Shown: one piece after another, positions 1-17,400 of the stretch | How positions within the stretch are numbered: position 1 is the stretch's first letter | Layout: the number at the start of each line of letters is the position of its first letter | From: Thunnus maccoyii | Lineage: Eukaryota; Chordata; Actinopteri; Scombriformes; Scombridae | Assembly (NCBI RefSeq): GCF_910596095.1 | Contig: NC_056535.1 | Coordinates: 29,077,505 to 29,141,504, forward strand | DNA: 64,000 nucleotides | Direction of reading: 5' to 3' | Made by a program: the position numbers and the translations under genes | Notes under the pieces: generated by a model | Databases searched by the model: none | What the model was told of the DNA's origin: nothing | What the model saw: the letters and a program-made list of their open reading frames with translations, nothing else

Positions 1-888
1 ATCCTCTATTCTTACCTGGTTTGCTAATTATGTGACAAAACATATGTGAGCCAGGTGAGAAGACACAACATGCAATTAAGTCAACTCTGGGGTGGAGTCA
101 CATTTCATCTCTCCTGGTGACGTTTAACCGTTCCCAACACCTCCAACGCCCCACCAGTCTGGCACCAGACCAGTCTGTCCACTGACCGAACTGATATCAA
201 CCCTCCATCAAACTACAAACAAGTCGGTGTGTGTCCAAGGGCCCTCCCTGGAGACACACCTGCTAACAGAAGATTGGCATCACAACAATTTAAATCAGGG
301 ACATATTAACAAATTCTTCTTTTAATTCTTATTTAGTCCTGATTCTATCAGCACATTACCTCCATTTCCATACTGATTTATCGCCCCAAAAACACCACAT
401 GGCGATACTAAATAAGGGCCAATAAAAAAAAAAATTGAGCTTATTTCCAAAGTTTGTTCTTGTAAATCAACATTTCTAAATCTGTGAGAAAAAAAACAGC
501 ATGACAAATCCAAGTTTGTGAATGTGTAGAACAGATTTGTAAAAGAAATATTAAAGCACATTTAATTACATGGATACAGAAATCAAGAACGGCCTTGCTT
601 GCAATTATTATTTTTTAATGGCTGTTATCTAAAGATCATGAAATAATCAACATATTATTACCAGAAATCAAAAGGTTGTTTATTACTTATTACTTGTAAT
701 GTTTATCAGAGATCAGGAGTACCATGCCAGCGTACATAAAAGGCGTCTTGACAACTGTAGCGACTAATAAACTGAAAATATCAGATTAAGGAGTATTCAT
801 TATTGATTAACGCGTCAGACTGTACTTCAGTCGAGGTGTCACAAGTCCTCTTTTACACCCTTTTTCTTCAAGTTATTTAATACAAAAT
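1..888. other. AT-rich flank without recognised gene
   Basis: No exon-like reading frame, RNA gene or recognisable transposon was found here. The longest open frame, on the minus strand at 322-561, is AT-rich and lacks any family signature. The stretch is the left intergenic flank of tmem263. Confidence 0.6.
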
Positions 889-919
889 ATCTATCTATCT
901 ATGTATCTATGTATCTATG

Positions 920-974
<55 letters not shown>

Positions 975-975
975 T
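889..975. repeat. (CTAT)n tetranucleotide microsatellite
   Basis: About 22 copies of CTAT, interrupted near the left end by three GTAT variants. It makes a spurious repetitive ORF (Tyr-Leu-Ser-Ile) that should not be annotated as protein. Confidence 0.95.
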
Positions 976-1374
976 CAAATAGCATGAACAAAAACATGTT
1001 GCCAAAGCAGTTTACAGATTTACATGTTAATATTGCATATTATATTTACAGTATATATTATAGTAAATACATAAGTGTCACATATGCAGGTTCTATTATA
1101 TACTAATGCGGTCCATTATTTGATTACTGTACAATACAGTAAGGAGATAAATTAACCCGAAATAAATAACTCGTCACATCGAGATAACGGCATTAAAAAA
1201 TAATACATGGCCATTCTCGGCTTCCGTACATGGAAATTCATCAAATAAAAACATCGGAGCAATGGTGAAAAGAACAAAAAAAAAAAGGAAACGTGCGAAT
1301 AAAATCTGTACATATGATAAGAGATTTAATTTAAAGGTCCTGAGCGGAAGTCCAGTGCGTTGTGTGTGGTTTGA

Positions 1375-1375
<1 letters not shown>

Positions 1376-1471
<96 letters not shown>
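1376..1471. repeat. (GT)n dinucleotide microsatellite
   Basis: About 48 GT units with one TATG interruption near the middle. It lies roughly 280 bp before the tmem263 start codon, so it is in the promoter or 5' UTR region. The Val-Cys ORF across it is an artefact. Confidence 0.95.
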
Positions 1472-1473
<2 letters not shown>

Positions 1474-1753
1474 GGCGCCACGTCGGCAGAACCAGCAGGG
1501 TGAAAAAGAGACCTGCGTAGCTCTGCCTGTAACTGTGAGAGAGGAGAAGTTAGAAAGCAGCAGATTTAATGCGATAAACGAGGAGAAGTAAAACCGTCAG
1601 CAGTGTTTCACACACCCAGAGAGAGAGAAACAGACAGATAGAGAGCAGTTTATTAATCTACAGCAGAGTTTGGCTCGCAGGCTGAAACAGGAGCTGCACC
1701 ATTCTCAAGTTTCTCTGCTGCCAGGTGTGTTTGTGGGAGAGACACTGGGAACA

Positions 1754-6711
<4,958 letters not shown>

Positions 6712-7885
6712 AGAGGATGAGGAGGAGGAGGATGGTGAAGATGATAATGATGATGATGATGATTATGATGATGATGGACTTGCCCCACCCTGAGCCAACA
6801 AGAGAGGCTGTCAGCTGATCACTGTCTGCCAATCAGACTTTCCCACAGGGTCCACAGTTGCCTTCTGATACCTTTCTCGGTCTTGAACATAGTTTTTCTC
6901 GCCACCACACCGAGATCGAGACTTTTTCATGCAAATACTATGTTCAATACCATAAAATTCAGTAGTACTGCGATACCATGGCAACCCAGAACACCAGCAA
7001 AGAAACATTAAGTCACCAAAATGCTTCATATAAAGTCCCTCATGTGACCTGGACTGGGTTTTGGATGGCTCCAGGCAGATTACATGGACTGGAATCCACA
7101 TCAACACGTGGTGGACTTGAATATTTTTATCTGTTTACGATTCAGACCGAGGCTGCTCCAGCCTTCTGTCTTCTCTCTCTTTACAATCTACACACATTTG
7201 GTGAAATGTTTCTGAATTAAAAATGCTGATTTTTAGTCTTTTTTTTTTTTTTTTTTTCTTTTTTTTTGCGATGGTATTGAAGTAATATTGAAGTCTGTGT
7301 GATAAGAATAGTGCGTGTTTGAGGAAAAATAAAACATTTCAGCGTCGGAGGCGAAGGATCAGCAGCGTTCTTCAGTCTGACCTTCTTTATCGTTTGGAAG
7401 AGCCCGAGGCGGTGTTTGTTTTTACCCAGCAGCTTTGGATCTGCATGTAGGAACAATTCTCTGAAATGCATATCTGAAGACTGTAGACACACTCACAAAA
7501 ACACCAACGCTGGGCTCAGGTCTTTTCCACAGCTACATTATTGTTGAAATGTTTTGTTTTCCGTATGTATGAAATGTTAAAAAAAATGCTGTTTCGGACA
7601 TTTAAAGTTGAGTTTTAAGACTTAAGAAGAACAGTTTCAGCAGCTTTTGTTTCATTGACGGTTGTGTGAGAGGGGAAAAAGTGCCCGATGTTGTCTGAAC
7701 TGGTCAGTCTCTACCTGAGGGTTAACACTGAACCTGGGCGGAGGCAACATTTGTGAACGTTTATATGCAATATCAACATTTCAATGCAACATTTGGAGTG
7801 AGTGGGCGCTGTTGCTGATGGGACTTAACTATGTGAATGTCTTGTATGTGTTTTCTTTTTTTTTTCAGTACATCAATAAAGTAGT
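6712..7885 (+). other. tmem263: tmem263 3' UTR with polyadenylation signals
   Basis: The stop codon is followed by a GAT/GAG-rich low-complexity stretch (6713-6776). Poly(A) signals AATAAA occur at 7328-7333 and 7875-7880, the second followed by GT/T-rich sequence that fits a cleavage region. Two transcript lengths are therefore possible. Open frames on either strand here are artefacts. Confidence 0.6.
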
Positions 7886-7953
7886 TTGGAAAGTTAAATA
7901 TATCTAACATACTGACTGGAATCTGTCCTGCTGTCTGAGTGTGTGTATTATGG

Positions 7954-8122
7954 TTTTTAAAGATTTATTTTTAAGCATATTTGCCTTTGACAGTGTGAAG
8001 TGTAGAGACTGTAAATTGGGTAAAGAGAGGTATGACAAGCAGCAAAGATCCACAGCTGGAAATGAACCGCAGACACTGCAGTTATGTGATATGTGTCTTA
8101 ACCAGTAGGCTACTGGGGCATC
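7954..8122 (-). mobile_element. tRNA-derived SINE, antisense copy
   Basis: Read on the minus strand it starts GATGCCCCAGTAGCCTACTGG, carries a pol III B-box-like GGTTCATTTCCAGC, and continues with GCTGCTTGTCATACC and a T/A-rich tail containing GGCAAATATG. The same order of blocks occurs in plus orientation at 53820-53990. It is fragmentary relative to an active SINE. Confidence 0.75.
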
Positions 8123-8130
8123 CTGTCAAC

Positions 8131-8912
8131 ATTAAAGGTGTCCTGTGTAGTTTTTTTTTGGAAGCAAACAAAGTTTTCAGAAGACACTGTGTGTATCCTT
8201 GATGTGTAAAAAACATGAATACGTTTTCTTCAAATCAAATCAAAACAACTTTATTGTCCACCTTTGTTGGAGAGTAGAAATTTGTCTTCAGCTTGCATCA
8301 TAATCAACATCAGATATCACAAAAACACAAAGTAAAAAACATTTTTGACTATATTATATGCAACTTTGTTATATAATAAATTGCTAAAAATGATTTGAAA
8401 TAATTAACTAATTTTAGAAGTAAAGTACCAGGCACATGGGATTCAAAACAATATTAGCATGTCCATTAATTACCAGTTTAACTGATGTATAGCATGTGGG
8501 ATGAAGGGTTTTTTTATAGATATTTTTCTTTACACACAGACTCTGTACCGTCTCCTGAAGGCAGGAGCTGAAAGTGATGATTCAAGGGATGAATCCTCCA
8601 AGATGAAGTCTGTCATTCATTCAACGGGTTTGTCATAGTGATAAGCTAACGAGTGTTGTTTACAGCCAATTTTGATTATTCTAGAGAATTTGGCCTTGTT
8701 TTTGACAGTCAGGTATTTGAACCAGGACACATTGTTGAATGTAAGAACACTTTCTCAGCCTTCTTTCTACCTTTTTCCTGGCTCACATTTTTACATTTAT
8801 TAAACTGTCAAATCAATGCAAAAATTTCAGAAAACAAACAAATAAAACACTTGTAAAAACATGCTCCATAGCGCCCACAAGTGGTGAAAAAAACTTCATA
8901 GGGTACCTTTAA
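8131..8912. mobile_element. Non-coding DNA element with TTAAAGGT inverted ends
   Basis: Begins ATTAAAGGTGTCCTGTGTAG and ends CATAGGGTACCTTTAAT, roughly inverted repeats of each other. The interior (about 750 bp) encodes no transposase. A related left end appears at 25832-25880. It lies between tmem263 and hgh1. Confidence 0.55.
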
Positions 8913-9769
8913 TAACCAATAACACTCCTTGTTTTTTAACTCTTATTGATTTTCAATCAAGAATAAGCTGCACATTCTGGATATCACCTTAGTTTTAAGT
9001 AGTTTTATTGTAAACATGTTATCAAACAGCCGCCTTCTTCCACATCTAGCAGGAGTCCTGTTTGTGTCCACCTGGTGAGTCCAATCTTCTCTTCTTTTAG
9101 CTCTCATTTGGTCTGTACCTCATGCACTATATGTACCAGTGATACTGTCAATACCGGAGTGAAGGAGGATTACCTGAATGCTTTATTAAACAATTAAGCA
9201 GCACATGGATAGTAAGATACTGTGGCTTCATTACTGAGCTGCATATGGTCGAAACAACACAAACTGTTATTATAATCCTTATTATTTCAAGTTTCAAACA
9301 GCACAATAAAATTCAGGTAACAACATAAAAGTAAAACATTTTCAACCTAGCAGTATACTCAAGAGTGGTGGCAAGAGTGATGGAAAATACCTCATAATAA
9401 ATATAAAATAATCTAAAATAAAATAATAAGCATGAAAAGGAACAAACCGTATGTATAAAAACATCTCATTTACATTTTATTTGGAGTGTGGACACATACA
9501 TTTCCTTTTGAAACAATAGCTGTGATGTTAGATTACCCACAGTTAAAACAAGTTTAATAGAGTTTTGTCATGTTTGTTTCTGCCGGTTTGTTATAGTACA
9601 ACATGTCCTCAAAGTCAATTTTGGAATATTATCAACAAGCTTTACGGAGACTCATCTCTGGATGTCAAACACTGGATGGCAGTAATGTCCAGACGGAACC
9701 TTTAAAGTGATAGAAAAGGAAGAAACAGAGGCCACTAACCCGGAAGAAAGGCGGGACTAAGGGGTCGAC
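8913..9769. other. Intergenic stretch, nothing recognised
   Basis: AT-rich DNA between tmem263 and hgh1 with no exon-like frame, RNA gene or clear element. Confidence 0.5.
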
Positions 9770-9792
9770 GGTAATCATAGTTTTGCGAAAGA

Positions 9793-9974
9793 TCTCGCGA
9801 GAGTGATAATTTTAACCCAAACCATGATCTTTACCTAACCCTAACCAAGTGTTCTTTGTGCCTAAATCTAATCATACCTTAACCACAGAGTCGACACACT
9901 ATAAAACATTATTATTTTGTACAATGACAAACAACGCACACACTGAATGAACAGCGGCTACAAATCTCGCGAGA
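9793..9974. promoter_or_regulatory. Two TCTCGCGAGA (CGCG) motifs upstream of hgh1
   Basis: The 10-bp palindrome TCTCGCGAGA occurs exactly at 9793-9802 and 9965-9974. This is the known CGCG core-promoter element of CpG-rich, TATA-less genes, bound by BANP and reported for ZBTB33. An inverted CCAAT (ATTGG) follows at 10018-10022, then the probable hgh1 exon 1 donor at 10148. The DNA between the motifs (ACCTAACCCTAACC-type words) resembles a dispersed fish repeat, so the motifs may have come with an element. Confidence 0.6.
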
Positions 9975-9989
9975 GTTCCGCAAATCTAG

Positions 9990-10147
9990 GGTTACCATCT
10001 AGAGCGACACGACGGGATTGGTTCAGGTTGAAGTTGCAGTCCTGTAGCGTCCACATGTGCCTGAGCTGATGTGTGATGTTAGTAGAGAAATATAGAGGAG
10101 GTCTAACTGAGACATGAAAACTGGACAAACCCTATAGCTAAATTAAG
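9990..10147 (+). other. hgh1: Probable non-coding first exon of hgh1
   Basis: A consensus donor AAG|GTAAGA sits at 10147/10148. The first coding exon at 11352 is preceded by an acceptor (TTTATCAG, ending 11338), implying an upstream 5' UTR exon. The transcription start is not visible; the left limit given is a guess based on the CGCG and CCAAT motifs. Confidence 0.45.
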
Positions 10148-10564
10148 GTAAGATGTTTTTTATACTGGAAAAAAAAAGATAACTGAAGGCTAACGATTGT
10201 GTCAAACTTGTACTTGTACTTGAAAACGTAGTTTTGTGCATGTGTGAGAAGCAGGTATCCAATAATTTAACTTTAGCTGTTCTAGCTAACATGTAGTTAG
10301 CCTGTCCAACATGACAACAAACCATGCTGAAGTAAACAACAGCGTGGACTGAGCTGCGTTAAACACACACGTTATTATTTACAGCGTCTTTAATTAATAT
10401 TAAAGCAGTTATGTTGAGATAAAAGCAGAAATGATTCGCTGTTTTATGACACAGATATCAGCTGTTCACGCAGTTCTTTGAATGTAATGTCAGTGTAGAA
10501 AGAAAAACTAATAACAGTGTTAACAAGCTGAGTCTGTAACAAACATTTTCATGAACTAGTCTTC

Positions 10565-10760
10565 ATGTACAGAGGTGGAAAGTAACTTAAGTACTGTACT
10601 TAAGTACAATGTTGAGGTACTTGTAGCTTTACTTGAGTATTTCCATTTGATGCTACTTAATACTTCCACTCCACTACATTTCAGTGGGAAATATTGTACT
10701 TTCTACTCCACTATACTTATTTGACAGCTTTAGTTACTTCTCAGATGAAGATTTGACACA
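10565..10760. repeat. Dispersed ACTTAAGTAC-type repeat
   Basis: GAGGTGGAAAGTAAC, ACTTAAGTAC and CTCCACTACATTT blocks match a widespread fish non-coding element. A longer two-ended relative is at 28680-29235. Only one end is preserved here, in hgh1 intron 1. Confidence 0.7.
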
Positions 10761-11351
10761 ATGGATAATATAACAAGCTTTTAAAATACAACACATTGTT
10801 AAAGATGACTTACAAAAAGCAGCGTGTAGTTGGGGTCACATTTCAGGGAGGGAGGACTGAAAATTGAAATAATTTGTTTATAAGGTTTGTGATATTATGC
10901 ATGTTGGTTTGATATTCCAATTATAGTGACTGTTATAAACTAATTATTACAATATTTTCTCGTATTAAGTTTTAGTTTTAGAAATATCAGGCCACAAGGT
11001 CATCAGTTTGTCTTAAATTTGAATTTATCAGTGAATTTCAACTTTACTCTTAAGTCTAAGTTTATTTTTCTCTTTGTCAAAATCAGAAGTTTTAATGGCT
11101 TATAAAACTTACCAACCTAATGCAGAATTTAACACCAAAATGCAGCTTAATACAAGCTTATGTTTGAGTTTCATATCAGACTGTAGCAGCCATGGATAAT
11201 ATATGGTAGCCTATGTTATATTATTATGGTTTTCATTCATGCTGAGTTTGTTTTTTACTGATTTCAGTGAGGCTTTTAGTAAATATTAGTACATTAAATG
11301 TTGTCTGTGCTGATGTTGGTTTTCTTGCTGTTTATCAGACACAGTTAGAAG

Positions 11352-14300
11352 ATGCTGAGTGATTCTGAGGCTGCAGAGCTGCTTTCCTTCCTGACCCCCA
11401 GTACACGACCTGATGTCAAAGGTCATGCCACCGAATACCTCCTGGGACTGTCTGGACACAGGTATGATGAGGAGGAGGAGGAGGAGGATGATGCTCTGAT
11501 ACAAATGCTAGACTAGTCCTGAACCAGACAAGACTCTGATGGCGCTTCATCTACTGCCTTACAATGTGATCAACATGCTGGTTGACAGGAGAGATGCTCA
11601 AAAGTGCATTAGGATTGTATAACTGAACTATGGGGCAAGACACTCATTACGAGTGTGTGTTTTAATGTCAGAGAGTGTTTTCAAATGCGATTTTGGGCTT
11701 TCTGAGACAAAAATTGACGATTGTGACGTGACAGAAACGTGGTGAAATCTTTGGTTGTCAATCAAAAACGGTGTTGTTAGCTCGCACCGTGAGACTCGTC
11801 CACAGACGACTGAATTGGAGTTTGGTGACCAAAAACAGCCTGAGGTCAAAATGTGACAGTGTCATAAATTTAAGACCAAATTCTCACAATGTGACGGCTG
11901 CTACGACACACATCTACAAACAAACCAATCAGAAAACAACATGAAATGACAGAATAAACTGTCCAGCATGACATTTGACCAAGTGCAGTTTTTTTTTTTA
12001 ATAAAGTTCAGGGAGAAAACACACTTGTTCTCCTTAATACGTTCACAAAAAACAAAACAATGGAAGTGAAAGGGAAAATAAGTTTGTGTGACATTGCTGC
12101 ATTTTTAAAACACATGAGCGGCGCAGATGGACGACACGAACTGATGACTCTGCTTTCATTTACTTTTTCTGTTTACATCACGGCGCTATGATTCACCACA
12201 CATTCAGCGCACAATCTGACAGCCTCAAGTTATCATCGTACAGTCTGACACAGATTGTGACCAAGATTTTATTGTAGGCGTCTCACACAATGTGACATCC
12301 GATGAACTTACGTGATCGTTGTTGTCTGAAGGTAAAAAGTGAGACTTGAAGTAGGATCTTTTAAAGGGGGGCAGCTACTCTGCCGTTGCACTGAACTGTA
12401 GTATAATTGAACTGAGGCTATGATTTACAGTCTTTCTCATGATTATTGGCAAAGTGTATTGATGAAAATACATCAAGTGTATTATTTTAAAGAACTAAAT
12501 TTGTAAAGCAAACAAACATTGACTCAAATCAGAGTGAACCTTGAAGACTTAATGGAAGAATAATCACTGTAGTTATTCCTGCTACTGTGGTCACATGTAA
12601 GAAAAGCTCCTCACTGATGTTTGCAGTATTTATTTGGATGGATTTACATCCTTGTTCTCTGTCAGTCAGCTGATAGTGTACCACCTTAACCTTCCCACAG
12701 TAACTCATTTGTCTTTTTGTGTGTTTGTTTTCAGAGATGGCTGCCGCTTCCTCCACTCTAAACCTGACTTACTTGCTGCCCTGTTTGCGCTGACCTCTGA
12801 CCCGTCTGTTGCCATAGTGAAGGACTGTTACCACATCTTCATCAACCTGTCAGCTGATGAGACTCTGCACAAGGTGAGCAGCCTTGATTGATCAGCGGAG
12901 TTGGGTCTAAATTGATGAATTTTGAAAAACTCAACCTTCCCAGTGTGATTGGTTGTTGTGATAACTGGTATTTGACAAATAAAACAGAACAAAACGAGCC
13001 GTACAGCCTTCAGAGATGTTGCGTGTTCAGTGCTGATCTCATGTACGGTGTGTTTGTTCTCGTCTCGGTCAGGTGCTGGTGACAGATGTCCAAGTTCTTC
13101 CAGTGTTGCTGAAGAACCTTATGGATCCAGATTACCTGTTCTCTGATCAGATCTGCACCATCCTGTCCAACCTGACCCGCCATGAGAAGACCTGCAAGAC
13201 TGTGTTCAAGGTGGGTCCCAGTAATAGAGCTATTATTAATAAAAAATTTTACCTGTGATGGGAGGAGGTTTGGGCTGGGTGGAATTTAGATATTTACCCT
13301 CTTCTGCAGGAGAGAGAAATACACAAACATCTAGTACTCCATTAATACTCCAACAAACCATAAACCCATTCATACTATTACTTTATTCAGAGCTGTCCTG
13401 TTCATTTATACCCTTTTTATCCTGCTGTAATGGCTGATGAATTCATTTTTACTTTTACTGTGAGCTTAATTACTGGTAAAGTGACACAAATGTACATATA
13501 TAACGGTAAACCTTTACAAAATCTAGACCCTAATGGTATATATCACAGGCAGACGACAGAAAATATGTATAACCAAGATGCTGTAACACCATCACAATTA
13601 ATTCAAAATTCTGCTGCACAATAATTAACTGAGACTCCACAGTGTTCTCATATTACCTTAGTGCTGTCTTCACTACACTGGCTTCCTGTTAAATTTTAAT
13701 TCAATCACTTTAAGGCCTGACACAGCCGGACTGCACAGTAAATCATAGTCCATGAGTCCTCCCAGGTCATCAGAACAAGGTCTCCTGGTCGCGCCCTGCT
13801 CACATTGCGGCATAATGAGAGATTAAGTGTTTCTTTCCTGTTTCAGGTCCTCCAGGAGGATGTCGGTCTGGCTCAGCTGGTGGAGATCTTCTGCACTGAA
13901 GGTTACAACAAGAGGGCGAAGCTCCACTACCTGGGTCCTCTGCTGTCCAACCTGACGCAGCTGCCCGATGCCAGAAACTACATGCTGGACAAGGACAGGT
14001 GACTGATGTAAACTGCAGGAGAAGAGCTGATCATCAGACAGAGGGGGGGGGGGGGTCTCTGTCTCCCAGTTTCTGTTTTTGTTTTAAACTTTTTGATCAG
14101 ATATATTGTCGGTTATGTCTGGTTTTTTTTTTGCTGCAGTTAGCCAGATGTGCTCAGGTTTGAAGGCTGTGTGTGTTCCACAGGAATGCATTAGCCTCAG
14201 TCAGTAGTAATATTTGGTTCATAGGGCATACTGAACCAAAGAAAACCACAAACCAAACTGAACTGTACTGAACAGTTCAGGACAGATACACATACCGTTA

Positions 14301-17300
14301 CACCCTTAATGTTCACAGGAAGTTTGATTGTAATCTATAAACTGGTATCATTTGGCCCTGCAGCTGCTGCAGCATGTAGTAATTATATGTGTGTGTGTGT
14401 GTGTTGCAGGTGTGTAGTCCAGAGGTTGTTGCCCTACACTCAGTACCAGGCATCAGCGGTGAGGAGGGGCGGAGTCATAGGCACCCTGCGCAACTGTTGC
14501 TTTGACCACGGTGAGACACACACAGAGACTTCATGAGTGTTGGGCGGATGGGAAACTTATCTGATGTCAAAACAGCTTCGTGTAAAACATCCAAGAAGCA
14601 TTCGAGACTGATTGAAATCCAAACGCTTTACTCTTCCCAACCGCAACTACGTCAGCAAGTCGTCAGGGGAAGTAGCCTCTACTAAATGCGAATAAATCAT
14701 GTGATCTAAACTTCTCTTCAATCTGTACAGCCCATCATGACTGGTTGCTAAGCGACGCTGTGGACATCCTGCCCTTCCTGTTGCTGCCGCTGGCAGGTCC
14801 AGAGGAGCTGAGTGAGGAAGAGAATGATGGTGAGCGTGTGTTTATAATAGTTAATTAGTTTATTCAGTCTGTCACATTTAACCCAACTGCATTCATAAAG
14901 TGTTCCTGCTGTAAAGTCACAGTCAGTAGCAAGAATACTTTGCACAACAGAAATGGAAACACTAATGTTTAAACAAACTGTCAGTTAAAGATGTTAACTG
15001 AGTGAGTCAAAGGAAGTTTACATTTATTTTCACAATCTGCACGTGTTCATGTCTCACAAGAAAAACACGCAAATATACAGTCATGTATACACATTTATGC
15101 CTTTTCCTGTATCTCTACATTCATTTGCGTACTGTATATGAACACACACACATGCATCTATAAGTAGTATTCAACAAGGTGATTTATTTAAGAAAGGAAT
15201 AAAACTCCTACCAAAGCAGCCCCTCCATCTTAAAGTCCTGCATCTGTTCAGCCAGACAGAAGTAATGTGGGGAGTGATTGGTGTCATTTGCTATGTGTGT
15301 GATGAGGCAGCATTCAACATCCTCTATATCCATAGACCCCTGATTAGAATTAGAAAGAACTTCCCCAAAAGACTTTAATAGTGAAAAAATGGAAGAAACC
15401 TCAGAGCGAGGAACAGAGGAAGGATCCGTCTTCCAGAACAAACAGACATCAATCAATGTTGTATAAATATATAAATTTTATTAGTGTAGCTCTCACATTA
15501 CCTGAACTTTTATTATTCCACACGAGGAGCCACAAATTACATCATTCTTCATGTAATAAGAGTTTGGGGTTTAGTAGAATATCACACTGAAACACAAGGA
15601 CACATTCTTTAACATCAAAGCAATGAAATACACTTGTCAGTAATAAATATTGAGTAACAAAATTTTTTTTTTTAAAAAGGGAGAAAAAGACAAAATCTTT
15701 TGACCGTTGTTTTTTTTATCTGTCTCTCATGACTCCTCCATCTTTATGAAAGTGCAGCACTGAACAAACCAGAGTTATTCTTTTAAGAATGGATGATGAT
15801 TTTCAGTTTTTCTTTTTTTTCTCCTTCATTAAATGAACAAAGTGAATGATGAGCTGGACAGTTATTGAAAATTGGAGAAAACCCTCACATCTAATTGGCT
15901 CGTAGCTACTGTACATATTAGAGGGTGAAGTCCTGCTCAGAGCTAAAGCAGAATGAAGTCGTATCATCTGTGTAGTGAAACCAGCTTCGTTTAGTTTCTA
16001 CTCTAATGAGACGTTTAATTTTATCCAGTAACAAACGTTGATGTGATGTTCAGGTCTGCCTGTGGACCTGCAGTACCTCCCGGAGGACAAAGAGAGAGAA
16101 GAAGACCCCGACATCAGGAAGATGCTGCTGGAAACGCTCTTTCTGGTACGACACAACCAACACTCACAACAAAACGCACATTTCTAGATATGTTTTCATG
16201 TTGAGCTCTTCACTGCTTGTCTCTCGTGCAGCTGACGGCGACCAAAAGTGGCCGACGGACGCTAAAAGATAAGAACGCTTATCCGATCTTGAGAGAGTTC
16301 CACCGCTGGGAGAAAGACGTCCACGTTGGAGCGGCCTGTGAGAAACTGGTCCAGGTAGGAAGGATCTAAGTTTTGAAAACAGACTGAAAATCAATTAATC
16401 TTTTCAGGTCATTACCAACATTCTCAGGTTGCAGCTTCTCCAATGTAAAGATTTGATATTTTATGTCAAACTAAATATCTTTTTAGTATAAGAAAAGGAC
16501 ACATCAGGGCTTTTGACTTGTCAGACACAATAATAATCTGCAAGTTAATTAATAATAAATATAATTGTTGCAGCCTTAATGCAATACAGTAGGCCTTTTT
16601 CACAGAAGCTCCTTTGACATGTCACAGTAGAAAAAACAAGGTTATAAATAATGAAATTGATAATGACTGAATTCCTTTTAGATGCTTCAGTTTCAGGGTC
16701 CAGATATTGTTCATGCTGGTCTTGACTCACTGGCACACTTGATTATAACAGAGCCACCGTTAATTGGCTTTTTCGTTATTGATTGAAGTTAGTTAGTTAG
16801 TTAGTAATTGTGACATTCATATACAAGTTTCCAGCCCTCTTCATCTACATAAGACACACAAAAAAAGAAACCTTTGTCAGACAAGAACAAAACTTCTTAC
16901 ATTAAAAACATCACACTGCAAACAAAAAACTTTTCTGCCCCAAAATCTACAAATAAAATCTGCCAAAATAAATGTTCCCTTCCTAAAACACAACTCCGTT
17001 TTTTGTAATCATCATCCAGAAGAATTAATCAGAAATGAATCATATTTTACTAGAAAGTGCAGCTCTTAAATCATCATATAATGAACAATAAAACTAATTT
17101 TTTCATACTATAAAAGTCAAAATGTCTGCCACATTTATCAAGACGTAGTCTGATCCCTCCGTCTCCTTCCTCCAGGTGCTGATAGGAGACGAGCCGGAGC
17201 AGGGGATGGAGAACCTGATGGAGGTGGAGATACCCAACGACGTGGAAGAGAAACTGAAGGACGCCGACGCCAAAGAACAAGAGGAGCTGGATAAAGAGCA

Positions 17301-17400
17301 GAAGAGGATACAGGAGGAAGAGGAGGAGGAGGAGAGGAAGAAGAAGAACGGTGCTCCAGAGGGGACAGACAGAGGACAACAGGAAGGACTGATTCGATAA
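11352..17400 (+). CDS. hgh1: HGH1 homologue (FAM203), eEF2-folding co-chaperone
   Basis: Nine coding exons join in frame: 11352-11461, 12735-12873, 13073-13210, 13847-13998, 14410-14510, 14731-14829, 16054-16145, 16232-16354 and 17176-17400 (TAA). The product is 392 aa, against about 390 in human. Helical ARM-like repeats fill residues 1-330; signatures include NLTRHEKTCK, GPLLSNLTQLPDARN, RRGGVIGTLRNCCFD, PVDLQYLPEDKERE and LIGDEPEQGMENL, corresponding to the two conserved HGH1 domains (formerly DUF383/DUF384). HGH1 acts in the cytosol with TRiC and Hsp90 to fold elongation factor eEF2 (family knowledge). The tail from about residue 340 is an acidic/basic coiled-coil (Glu-rich, then Lys-rich) longer and more charged than the human tail. 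Start: the first ATG after the acceptor, followed at once by the conserved N-terminus. The gene looks intact. Confidence 0.96.
13640..13800 (+). mobile_element. Degraded LINE reverse-transcriptase-end fragment
   Basis: The sequence CACTACACTGGCTTCCTGTTA would encode His-Trp-Leu-Pro-Val-like residues typical of the region downstream of the reverse transcriptase in fish LINEs, followed by TCCCAGGTCATCAGA. Frames are broken by stops and indels. It lies in hgh1 intron 3, just before exon 4. Confidence 0.5.
14830..16053. other. hgh1 intron 6 with unexplained minus-strand ORF
   Basis: The longest intron of the 3' half. It contains a minus-strand ORF of 82 codons (15208-15456) with residues such as SSIFSLLKSFGEV and MDIEDVECCLITH that look less random than other intronic frames. 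I cannot assign it to a family, and no splice partners are obvious. It may be part of a transposon or a retrocopy. The rest is AT-rich with no recognised element. Confidence 0.4.

Noticed and set aside
1262..1591. 109-aa plus-strand ORF with a long Cys-Val run
   Set aside because: It is translation through the (GT)n microsatellite and upstream AT-rich DNA; no splice or family support.
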